Part shown: in pieces, positions 15,692-23,702 of the stretch
Layout: each line of letters starts with the position of its first letter
Numbering within the stretch: the stretch's first letter is position 1
Assembly: GCA_012839765.1 (NCBI GenBank)
Contig: DUMW01000017.1
Location: 1-41,892 of the forward strand
DNA: 41,892 nt
From: Bacillota bacterium
GTDB lineage: Bacteria > Bacillota > Limnochordia > DUMW01
Direction: 5' to 3'
Translations under genes and position numbers: made by a program
Notes under the pieces: generated by a model
What the model was told of the DNA's origin: nothing
The model's database searches: none
The model's input: only the letters and a program-made list of their open reading frames with translations

Positions 15692-17782
15692 TTAATCTTC
15701 AGCAATGGGCTCACCGGTCAACAGACTGAAAAAGGCAGCCCACAGAGCCTCGGTAGCCCGGTTCCAATCCTCAACCTCGTAATTCTCCACTACATCAACC
15801 GCTCCAGGGAGGATCTCCGTCCGGAGGCGATCCCAGAGCGCTCTAGCCTCAGCAGCGATCTGGTTTACATCCTCACGAGCCTCCAAAGCAGTCTGGATGG
15901 TAAGCATAGTTCCCAAGGGATCTTGCAACAGGGTCTTCAAGAACTCTTGCTCATCTTCTTCAAGCTCCTGCCAACCCCAATCCTGTCGATTCACATCGAG
16001 TCTCCAGCCGAAGCCGGCCAAGACCTCATCAAAGGCAATCGCCACGGCAGTCATATCTAGTTTCTCGGCTTCTTCCCGCAGTTGTGGAAGAGCTATGTCC
16101 AATACTTCAGGCATAGCCTTGAGCTCATCCTTAACCTTCACCAAATGTCGAACCGCACCGATGAGTAGAGCTGCCTGGTCAACATCCAACTCAGTGACCT
16201 TCACCGCTGCTTCCCGAACCATACTAGTGGCCACTGCAGCCCGGAGGTTCCACCCATCGTCACTAACCTGGTCGAATACCTCCTGGGTCGTATTCAGGAT
16301 AGTCTGCAACCGAGCACCCAGAGAGTCTTCCCCTACCCAGAGTGTATTGAAGAGGAATTCGTTGATTTGCTCAGCGGTCTCATCGAAGTCTGCCCCGGGG
16401 GTAACAAGCTCTGCCAATCTGTCGTAGAGCATATACTGAGTCTCTCGCAGCAGAGGTATGATGTTGGCGGCACTTACCTGCTGATTGCGCAGGTACTCGA
16501 AACAATCGGTGAATACCGCCCTGACATCCTCTTCGACAATGCCCACTTCATCCAAACGAACAAAGAAGCTAGGCTCGATTGTCTCATAGTAGGTTTCCTG
16601 GATCGCATCGATTGCACTGTTCAACCCGCTGCTAAAGGCGGCATAAACAACATCGACTATCTCCAGGCTCAATTCGTAATCGGGATAGGCGATCATTCCT
16701 TCACTGATCGCTTCCAAGCTCTGGGCAATATAATCCTGGATTTCACTTTCAGCATAGTCCCCTGCGAAAGCGTAACTGAGGCTGTCTCCAAAGACGAAAA
16801 CCGACTCTCTCATCTGCCCGACGCTCACATGCAATTGGGACAGATTCGCATAGCGAGTTAAGCTGGGGAAAAGCTCAGCCAAAAGGCTCGCATATTCCAG
16901 AGCCTCATCAAAAGCGTAGCTGTCCATCAGACAAAGCACCAGTAGTTCGAGATCCTCTTCCTTAGGCGTGGTACCAGGCCAGTTAACCGCCGTCTTTAGA
17001 TGTTGAATGGCCTCTTCCCACTTGAACAGCTGGAACTTGATATTTGCCAGCAGAGAATACATCTCCGGCGTCTCGTTGTCCCCCGCCAGGCGCAGGCCTT
17101 CTTCCACATCCTCTTCGGCTGACGCATATTCGCCAGCAAGGTACCGATTCTCTCCCCGAGTTAAGTACGCTTGGCTGAGAGGCCAGGCATAGCTGTCATC
17201 TAGATCGTAAGCTTGCTCCAGGTAGTAAATCTTCTGATTGAGATCAGTGGTACCCTCGGCAAGCTCAAAGTAACATTCGGCTTGGGCCTTCGCATAAGTA
17301 GCCGCATTGCTCGGATCATCTTCCGCCGCAGCGGCATACTTCTCAATTGCAGCTTCATAGTCTCCAGACTCGAACAAGTCAGCAGCCCAAGCGGCATACA
17401 CCTTTCCGCGCTCGACAATATAGTCATCTTTTCCGGAGAGGTCATATGCATCGGTATAAGCATCTACTGCCTTTTGGTACTCCTTCGCACTCAAATACAA
17501 GCCACCAAGGGCGATGTATACGTCAACCTTCTTATCGTTGTACCCAGCGGTCCCCGCCGGATTGGCCTCAATGGCCGCATCTAGCTTCGTAAGGGCTTCT
17601 TCCAGATCATCTATGGTGTCATTCGCAGCTAACGCCATCGCCCAGTCAGCGTAGGTGTCTCCATACGCCCCTTGGTACTCGTCAGCCAGTGGCTCCCACA
17701 GGGCAAAGGCTTCTTTAAAGTAGCCGATGGCTTCCTCAAAACGTCCTTCGCTTCTGGCCACGATGGCCTGCTGCACCAACAT
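15692..17782 (-). CDS. TPR repeat protein, paralogue of the adjacent gene, no signal peptide of its own
   Basis: The 696-residue reading frame has several TPR-like helical pairs in the first 260 residues (for example VYAAWAADLFESGDYEAAIEKY). A long helical C-terminal region follows (about 270-690). It aligns along almost its whole length with the second two-thirds of the neighbouring 1073-residue protein, including the endings TEILPGAVDVV...LTGEPI and TEILPDAIKQI...ITGKPI. It lacks a signal peptide although its paralogue has one. Homology to the paralogue (DETEA matching DEAEE) continues upstream of the ATG in the same frame, into sequence overlapping the neighbour's end. It may therefore be the downstream part of one longer protein reached by frameshifting, or a coupled second gene (GAGG lies 5 bases before ATG 17782). 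The function is unknown. Confidence 0.7.
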   Translation of the reverse strand: MLVQQAIVARSEGRFEEAIGYFKEAFALWEPLADEYQGAYGDTYADWAMALAANDTIDDLEEALTKLDAAIEANPAGTAGYNDKKVDVYIALGGLYLSAKEYQKAVDAYTDAYDLSGKDDYIVERGKVYAAWAADLFESGDYEAAIEKYAAAAEDDPSNAATYAKAQAECYFELAEGTTDLNQKIYYLEQAYDLDDSYAWPLSQAYLTRGENRYLAGEYASAEEDVEEGLRLAGDNETPEMYSLLANIKFQLFKWEEAIQHLKTAVNWPGTTPKEEDLELLVLCLMDSYAFDEALEYASLLAELFPSLTRYANLSQLHVSVGQMRESVFVFGDSLSYAFAGDYAESEIQDYIAQSLEAISEGMIAYPDYELSLEIVDVVYAAFSSGLNSAIDAIQETYYETIEPSFFVRLDEVGIVEEDVRAVFTDCFEYLRNQQVSAANIIPLLRETQYMLYDRLAELVTPGADFDETAEQINEFLFNTLWVGEDSLGARLQTILNTTQEVFDQVSDDGWNLRAAVATSMVREAAVKVTELDVDQAALLIGAVRHLVKVKDELKAMPEVLDIALPQLREEAEKLDMTAVAIAFDEVLAGFGWRLDVNRQDWGWQELEEDEQEFLKTLLQDPLGTMLTIQTALEAREDVNQIAAEARALWDRLRTEILPGAVDVVENYEVEDWNRATEALWAAFFSLLTGEPIAED
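17261..17410 (-). repeat. Near-identical 150-bp patch shared by the two TPR genes
   Basis: Bases 17261-17410 match 19381-19529 with only about eight differences, while the surrounding paralogous sequence is clearly more diverged. The shared segment encodes FESGxYEAAIEKYxAAAEDDPSNAATYAKAQAECYFELA. The pattern fits local gene conversion or strong selection on this TPR pair. Confidence 0.75.
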
Positions 17783-17845
17783 CCGAGCCTCGGTCTCATC
17801 ATCAGGGATGATCTCTATCGATTGGCTTTCCGGTAATGAGACTCA
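17756..17845 (-). other. Candidate +1 frameshift site joining the two TPR frames
   Basis: The 1073-residue frame ends in CAT CCC TGA (TGA at 17802-17804). Slipping one base forward on CCC gives GAT GAT GAG ACC GAG GCT CGG ATG, which runs directly into the second TPR frame. The +1 frame is open upstream to a TGA at 17843-17845, so the shift would have to occur within about 40 bases. A short inverted repeat (GGCCA/TGGCC, 17756-17768) lies about 33 bases downstream. CCC TGA is a known type of +1 site (Listeria phage PSA). Use here is inference; no closely spaced stimulatory Shine-Dalgarno is evident. Confidence 0.4.
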
Positions 17846-20800
17846 TGAAGGCTTCCAGCAAAGCGGTGGCCGCCTGGTTCCACTCTTCCACGGTGAAGTC
17901 CGGGATCTGCTTGATGGCATCAGGCAGAATCTCCGTACGCACACTGTTCCAGAGTGCCATGGCCTCAGCCGCCAACTGGTTCACATCATCCCGTTCCTCC
18001 ATGGCCCGCTGCAGAATGAGCAGCGTACCCACCGGATCCTTCAGGAAGGTCTCCAGGAAGGCCTGCTCCTCTTCATCAAGGGCTTTCCAATCCCAATCAC
18101 GACGGTTCACATCAAACTTCCAACCGAACTCCGCCAGAACCTCATCAAAGGCCGTGGCAACACCCACCAGCTCCAACTGCTCCGCACGGGCCCGGAACTC
18201 TTCAAGGGCAATCTCGACGGCTCCAGGCATCTTCTTTATCTGATCGCTCACCTTGATGATATGACGGGCCGCACCAATCAACAGCTGGGCCTGCTCCAGT
18301 TCAAGATCCATACGGATGTAGTCGGAAAGCTCAGCTACCAAGCTCACAGCCACAGCAGAATTCAAGACCTTAGTTTCCTCGGTGATATCCTTCAAAGCGG
18401 TCATCGTCCGATCCATTATCTTCTGCAGACGACCACCCATTGAATCTTCGCCCACCCACAGGGTCTTGAAGATCGCCTCATTCACCGCTTCAGCGGCGGC
18501 CTTGAAGTCTGCATCAGTGCTAGCAAGCTTCAATAGCTCATCATACATCTTAAACTGCATTTCCCTCAGCAGCGGGATGATGTTCGCCGCATTCAGATCC
18601 TGCTCCAAGAGCTCATCGATGCAAGCGTACACCACTTCTTTCGCAGCCGCAGAGGAAATGCCCACCTTCAACAGCTCATCATAGAACTCGGTTTCCGCCA
18701 CTTCATAGGCCGCCAGCATCTCATCGATGCTCTCGGACAAAGCACCCATGAAGACTTCACCAATATCCCGCACCAGCTGCTCTTCCAGACCCAGATCCGG
18801 ATAGGCCACCAAAACATCCGCCAAGGTCCGGAAGCATTCCGCAATGTAGGACTGAATCTCAGCATCGTCGTCACCATCGATGACCAGCTTCAAGCCATCC
18901 AAGTATGCGCTGATTCCCGCTTCAATGTCATCATTGAGCAGATACGCACCGGCCAGAAGCTGGTAGCTGCCCAAGGTATCCTTGAACAACTCAGCTGCCC
19001 ACTGCGCCACTGTCAACGCTGACTGTAGATCCCCAGCGGTGGTCACACAATAGTAGTATGCTTCGGAGTAGTCTTCGAAGGTGGCGTCCGCATCAGCCTC
19101 AAGCCAGCGCAACAAGTACTCCACTGCCACCGCGGGCTTATCTACGCCCTTGGCCGCTTCCGCCACTAGACGCCACAGACCCGCATCCTGTTTATCCTCC
19201 GGAATCAGGGTCAAAGCTTCATTTAGATCCGCATAGGCGTCTTCATACCTGGCTGCAGCAAGCTCCACGGCTGCCCGCTCTACGTAGGCGAAACCAAGGG
19301 CCTCGCCATACTGCGCATCAAGCCCATAGGCCTTTGTCAAGTAACCGATCTTCTCATCAAGATCACTGGTACCCTTGGCAAGCTCGAAGTAACATTCGGC
19401 TTGGGCCTTCGCATAAGTAGCCGCATTGCTCGGATCATCTTCCGCCGCAGCTTTATACTTCTCAATTGCGGCTTCATAGTTTCCAGACTCGAACAGGTCA
19501 GCAGCCCAAGCGGCATACACCTTCCCGCGGGCTACCTTATACTCAGTATTATCCACCAGGTCAAGGGCCGCACTATAGGCATTCACGGCCTGCTCGTAGG
19601 CACCGTCAGCAAAATGCAGCACACCTAACTTGGCGTACACCCCGGCCTTCTGGGCGTTATATGCCCCAATTCCCGCAGGATGTATATCAATGGCCCCATC
19701 AAGTTTGGCCAAAGCTTCCTGTAAAGATGCCAGTGTATTCTCGTTCTCCAACTCAGCTGCCCAGTCGGCATAGAGGCTACCCACTTCTGACCTGTTTTCG
19801 TCCAACAGGCTAGGATCCAGATCAAAGGCCCGGAAGTACAGACTCAAAGCCTCGGCATAGTCACCTTGTTCCCTAGCCAATCTGGCAGCTTCAAGCAGCT
19901 CCTCGGCCTCATCTGGTTCTGTAGGCTCCTCTTCGTCCTCTTCATCTTCGTCGCTAGGAATCGGCGGTTGGGGCAATACCAGGTCGGCAATGGCATCCAC
20001 AGAATCGCCCGCACCTAAAGCATCACCCAATTGATTGAGGGCTGTGCTGATTTGCTCTACAGATTCACCTTCCCGCAGGACTCCAGATACAATGGAAAGG
20101 GTCCTGTTGACCTCTGCTCCGGTCAATCCAAGTTCTGTCGCGTTCTGGAAAATCCGTTGTACGCCGGAAAGCAACTGCTCCAGCTCTGTTCCACCACTGG
20201 ACTGGGCAATGGCACCCTGAAGAGCGGACATAAGATTCTCCAGGGCTGCGTCGGAAACACCCAAATCGGCACCACTAGACAACAGCCCAGCAATAGTGGC
20301 GCTATGACTCTGCAACTCATCGATGCTTCCAGATTTGAGAGCAGCCTGATACAAAGCCTGGGTGGTTGCGTTGAGCACTCGCTGGTCCACACCTAACGCT
20401 TCTACCTGGGTCAAAATCTCCTGAACTCCAGCGATGGACTGGACCAACTGATTACTGTCGCCCAAGGCGGCCGCTCTTTCCACCAATCCCAGGACATTCA
20501 GCATGTTTTCCTCTGAGTAGCCGCCTTCAGCCATATGGGCTACCATGGTACCCAAACTGCTGGCCACGGTTCCCATGTCCTGGGCAGACTGTGCGTTAAC
20601 ACCGGCCTGGCCAAGAACCGACGATACCTGCACTATAACATTCGCACTTAGATCCTGATCAATAAGCTCCTTAATCAGTATCTCGACATCTTGATTCCTA
20701 CCGCGTTGACTGGCAGCGATCAAGTTTGCCGCGATCCGACCGGCAACTCCTGCAGAATAGCCGTTCTCCAGAGCCGCCGACACAATGTCCGTGATTACTC

Positions 20801-21023
20801 CTTGGGGTACATTGGGTTGCTCCACATCACCCAAGACTGCTTCAAGGGTGCTCACAACACTTTGCCATAGCCCCAATTCCCCGAAGTAGCCTAGTCCGAG
20901 CTGCTCCACCTCAGACTGCACCTGAGCCCACTGGGCACTGGAAAGTCCCTGAGCACTCAGGGTGGAGCAAGAAAGACTCAATAACACAACAATAACACCA
21001 ACGATTAGTCCACTTCTCCTCAA
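17802..21023 (-). CDS. Secreted TPR repeat protein of unknown function
   Basis: This is a 1073-residue protein. Residues 1-24 are a signal peptide (cleavage near LSAQG), so it should act in the periplasm or at the outer membrane. Residues about 27-345 are a helical domain without obvious TPRs. An acidic linker (SDEDEEDEEEPTEPDEAEE, about 354-373) leads into TPR repeats (for example ARLAREQGDYAEALSLYFRA and VYAAWAADLFESGNYEAAIEKY), then a long helical C-terminus. The start is a TTG with AAGGAGGGG 8 bases upstream. It follows a predicted outer-membrane barrel by 69 bases and precedes its own paralogue by 19. Periplasmic TPR proteins often scaffold envelope complexes, but no specific role can be assigned. 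Confidence 0.8.
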   Translation of the reverse strand: MRRSGLIVGVIVVLLSLSCSTLSAQGLSSAQWAQVQSEVEQLGLGYFGELGLWQSVVSTLEAVLGDVEQPNVPQGVITDIVSAALENGYSAGVAGRIAANLIAASQRGRNQDVEILIKELIDQDLSANVIVQVSSVLGQAGVNAQSAQDMGTVASSLGTMVAHMAEGGYSEENMLNVLGLVERAAALGDSNQLVQSIAGVQEILTQVEALGVDQRVLNATTQALYQAALKSGSIDELQSHSATIAGLLSSGADLGVSDAALENLMSALQGAIAQSSGGTELEQLLSGVQRIFQNATELGLTGAEVNRTLSIVSGVLREGESVEQISTALNQLGDALGAGDSVDAIADLVLPQPPIPSDEDEEDEEEPTEPDEAEELLEAARLAREQGDYAEALSLYFRAFDLDPSLLDENRSEVGSLYADWAAELENENTLASLQEALAKLDGAIDIHPAGIGAYNAQKAGVYAKLGVLHFADGAYEQAVNAYSAALDLVDNTEYKVARGKVYAAWAADLFESGNYEAAIEKYKAAAEDDPSNAATYAKAQAECYFELAKGTSDLDEKIGYLTKAYGLDAQYGEALGFAYVERAAVELAAARYEDAYADLNEALTLIPEDKQDAGLWRLVAEAAKGVDKPAVAVEYLLRWLEADADATFEDYSEAYYYCVTTAGDLQSALTVAQWAAELFKDTLGSYQLLAGAYLLNDDIEAGISAYLDGLKLVIDGDDDAEIQSYIAECFRTLADVLVAYPDLGLEEQLVRDIGEVFMGALSESIDEMLAAYEVAETEFYDELLKVGISSAAAKEVVYACIDELLEQDLNAANIIPLLREMQFKMYDELLKLASTDADFKAAAEAVNEAIFKTLWVGEDSMGGRLQKIMDRTMTALKDITEETKVLNSAVAVSLVAELSDYIRMDLELEQAQLLIGAARHIIKVSDQIKKMPGAVEIALEEFRARAEQLELVGVATAFDEVLAEFGWKFDVNRRDWDWKALDEEEQAFLETFLKDPVGTLLILQRAMEERDDVNQLAAEAMALWNSVRTEILPDAIKQIPDFTVEEWNQAATALLEAFMSLITGKPIDRDHP

Positions 21024-21092
21024 CTTTAGGTCCCCTCCTTAGAGTCACATCGTCAGAATCCGTTATATATGAAACCTAAACTGTAACAACCG

Positions 21093-22274
21093 TTAGAAAC
21101 GATAGTTGATGCTTAAACCACCGCCCCACGAATTACGATAAAAGTCTGAACTTGATAAACTCAGGTCGAGCTCCATGGACCCAATTTTCTTGCCGACCCC
21201 TAAACCCAATACCATCCCTTCCAGATCAGAAATACCTATTTTAACTCTCCCCGTTGTCCCCGGCGAGAGAATTCGTTCCATTCCTAGTCTAATCTCCACC
21301 TTGGCATTCTTTTGCAGTTTCCGAACAAACTCTGTGTAAACCGCTCCACTTTGACCGGCCCGAGCCACATAGGAAATTCGGAGCGTCGGAACGAAGACCT
21401 CGACAAACTCACTATCCTGAACAGTCTCTCCTTCCCTTTGACGAATACCGGTCCACTCCATTCGAGTATACAAGTCATCAATGGCGAGGCCAACATCCGA
21501 TTCCCCGGTCCCGTGATAGAAGAAGGCCACATCGAGACCGAGTCCTTGACCCGATATGTTCTCATGGACATAGTCCACCAAATCGTGCAGCCCCATGAAG
21601 TACCTACTACCTTTAAGTCCTTTCAGCCTGGCCCCTAAGGTTACCCGTTGGTCGGAAAACTCCACCGAACGGGCCACGGCAAAGGTATCTAGATCAATAA
21701 ATCCAATACTGATGTCCAAGCCACGCATATTGATGACTGATTCTTGCTGTTTTACATACGACACATTCCACTGTTCTGCACCGGAGAAGGCAGTCACCCC
21801 ATTCAAATAATAACGAAACGGCATGGAAATCAAGAGTTTCGCCAGGGTCAATTCATATTTATCCAAAAACGCGTCCAAGTCTATGGATTGGGTCGTCTGC
21901 AAATCGGAAAGCATGACCAACAATTCCGAAGCCACTTCAAAGTTGGTGACCCTGGCCGAAAGACCCGTGGTCAACACCGGCTGAATCGCTATGTTTTCCT
22001 GCCGCAGTCTCTGTCTGGGGGGTGGAGGGATGATATTTATCTCCCGGATTTCACCCGTCCGGGGATCCCGAATCTGTTGGGAAATGCGAATAATAGGTCG
22101 TGGGGTTTCGTTCAGAGTAAGGGAAGCCGCAGACCATAGGGCTCCACCGGCATTACCAGGGAAACCCCAGGAGTCCCCTTCAAGACTCCACCCTCCGGGT
22201 CCAAAACTGGCATATGAAGAATCCACAATAAGGGCCACAAACATGATGAAAGCTACCACAAAAGTCTTCCGCAT
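21093..22274 (-). CDS. Predicted outer-membrane beta-barrel protein of unknown family
   Basis: The product has about 393 residues. A signal peptide (MRKTFVVAFIMFVALIVDSS, cleavage near YAS) is followed by a Gly/Trp-rich segment (FGPGGWSLEGDSWGFPGNAGG). Next comes a proline-rich stretch and then many alternating strands; the last residue is Phe (LSINYRF). This is the look of an outer-membrane barrel. The ATG at 22274 has GGAG 8 bases upstream and is preferred over ATG 22292. It lies between the lipid A cluster and the secreted TPR protein in the same direction. A role in outer-membrane assembly or transport is plausible from context only. I do not recognise the family. Confidence 0.65.
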   Translation of the reverse strand: MRKTFVVAFIMFVALIVDSSYASFGPGGWSLEGDSWGFPGNAGGALWSAASLTLNETPRPIIRISQQIRDPRTGEIREINIIPPPPRQRLRQENIAIQPVLTTGLSARVTNFEVASELLVMLSDLQTTQSIDLDAFLDKYELTLAKLLISMPFRYYLNGVTAFSGAEQWNVSYVKQQESVINMRGLDISIGFIDLDTFAVARSVEFSDQRVTLGARLKGLKGSRYFMGLHDLVDYVHENISGQGLGLDVAFFYHGTGESDVGLAIDDLYTRMEWTGIRQREGETVQDSEFVEVFVPTLRISYVARAGQSGAVYTEFVRKLQKNAKVEIRLGMERILSPGTTGRVKIGISDLEGMVLGLGVGKKIGSMELDLSLSSSDFYRNSWGGGLSINYRF

Positions 22275-22502
22275 ACCTGCCACTCCGTCCATATCATTAC
22301 GAACAGCAAAACGTGTTACAGGTATTGTTCGTCACCGGCCCTAATTTTACCTTCTTTACCAAGATTCTTTAGCCATTTTCAGTGCGAAAACGAGCACCCA
22401 GTCAGTTTAGTATCTTAATTTATGAAAAGCTCAGAATTTCCTTCTTTCCTTCATCTCGTTTCGATTACAATTATCCTAAAACCTTGTTTCTACTCCATAC
22501 TG

Positions 22503-23699
22503 TTAGGTGAGAATCTCTCTTATGTATTGACCGATGACCGCAGCACCACCCGGGCTGCCCATCCGTTCTTTACCTACCGTAGCCATTCTGTTGTAAAGCA
22601 CGGGGTCACTTAGGATTATCTGGACATGCTCGGCCACAATCCTAGGCGCGGGAGCCACCAAACAGACCGCTTCACCCAGAAGCTTCTTCTGTGCCTTGGC
22701 AAACCTCTCCGTAAACTGGACCCCGCGGCCGGGAAAAGTGATCACCGGTTTGCCTAAACCAGCAGCCTGTTCGTTTGCGGTACCAGCCAGACCGATAACC
22801 AAATCACAACTTTTTAGCAGCCCAGCAAAACATCCCTTTAACACGGGGATCTCCACTCGGTTTTTCACTATTATCTTGCCTTCGATTCCTTGGGACTTCT
22901 CTCGAGGACTGGGTTCCTCAAAAGCACAGGCAGGGCCATATCGTTGCAAATCTATTGTCCGTTTTATCTCACCGAAGGATAGTCCCGGTGCCAATGGTAC
23001 AGCAAACTCACAGGTCCTCTCCTCAACGATTATACTCACGCAATCTAAAAGATCCCCAAGGTTCAAGTAGGCGTCATCACGGCTTCCGGGCAAAAGACAG
23101 ATTAATGGATCGGAAGATTTCTTGGGATAAACCGAATGGTCCTGCATCAAGATATCCATCATCAAGTTCCCGGCGAAGTCCGCGGCAACCCCGTTATTCA
23201 CCATCGCTTCGGCCGTTGCTTTGTCCCGGGCAAAAACCTTCTGGCAATACTTGCGCATCAACCAATATTCCACAGGAAAATGACCATTGATATATTCACT
23301 TTTTGCGGTAGCAAGAAAGATCATCGGTCGCTTTACAAACAAACCGGCAAGCAGCAGGGGATAGACATCTCCAACACATACCACCAAACTGATCGCCTTG
23401 TGCATTTCCCGCAAGGTTCGGATCTGACTTCGCAGCAGGGACAGTAGTCCCGCCCTAAGATCCTGCCAAAGCTGCCGGGGCCCCAGGCGGGTAAACCCCC
23501 CGGAGGGGAGAACCATCCTTGGTTCCAGTACCGGGATACCTTCCTTAATGTATTCCTCTCCTAGCCCCACCAAAGGAAGGGCGCAAATCTGATCTTTTAG
23601 ATCGCCGAGTTCGCGAATCAAAGCTACAGCAATCCCGTCCTCACCATGACCGTTACTGAGAAACAGAATCTGCCTATGCTCCATCGACGATTTCTCCAT
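22503..23699 (-). CDS. LpxB-like glycosyltransferase (lipid-A-disaccharide synthase-related, TIGR03492-type)
   Basis: The 398-residue protein begins with the strand and loop ILFLSNGHGEDGIA, typical of a GT-B protein group related to LpxB, known from Cyanobacteria and some diderms. Later segments match LpxB positions: ADFAGNLMMDIL where LpxB has YLGHPLLD, ICLLPGSRDDA where LpxB has IALMPGSRRQE, and DLVIGLAGTANEQAAGLGKPVITFPG as the C-terminal sugar-nucleotide pocket. The substrate is not known. It starts three bases after the MsbA-like gene, so it belongs to the lipid A operon. A second in-frame ATG lies at 23684. Confidence 0.85.
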   Translation of the reverse strand: MEKSSMEHRQILFLSNGHGEDGIAVALIRELGDLKDQICALPLVGLGEEYIKEGIPVLEPRMVLPSGGFTRLGPRQLWQDLRAGLLSLLRSQIRTLREMHKAISLVVCVGDVYPLLLAGLFVKRPMIFLATAKSEYINGHFPVEYWLMRKYCQKVFARDKATAEAMVNNGVAADFAGNLMMDILMQDHSVYPKKSSDPLICLLPGSRDDAYLNLGDLLDCVSIIVEERTCEFAVPLAPGLSFGEIKRTIDLQRYGPACAFEEPSPREKSQGIEGKIIVKNRVEIPVLKGCFAGLLKSCDLVIGLAGTANEQAAGLGKPVITFPGRGVQFTERFAKAQKKLLGEAVCLVAPAPRIVAEHVQIILSDPVLYNRMATVGKERMGSPGGAAVIGQYIREILT

Positions 23700-23702
23700 G
23701 GC

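Noticed and set aside
17802-17804. Simple stop of an independent gene with unrelated neighbour
   Set aside because: The downstream frame is paralogous and its homology extends above its own ATG, so an unrelated-neighbour reading is less likely than a split or frameshifted tandem module.
22293-22502. Promoter or RNA element between the third LpxB-like gene and the barrel gene
   Set aside because: The 210-base stretch is AT-rich, but no pair of -35 and -10 boxes at proper spacing and no strong hairpin could be supported.
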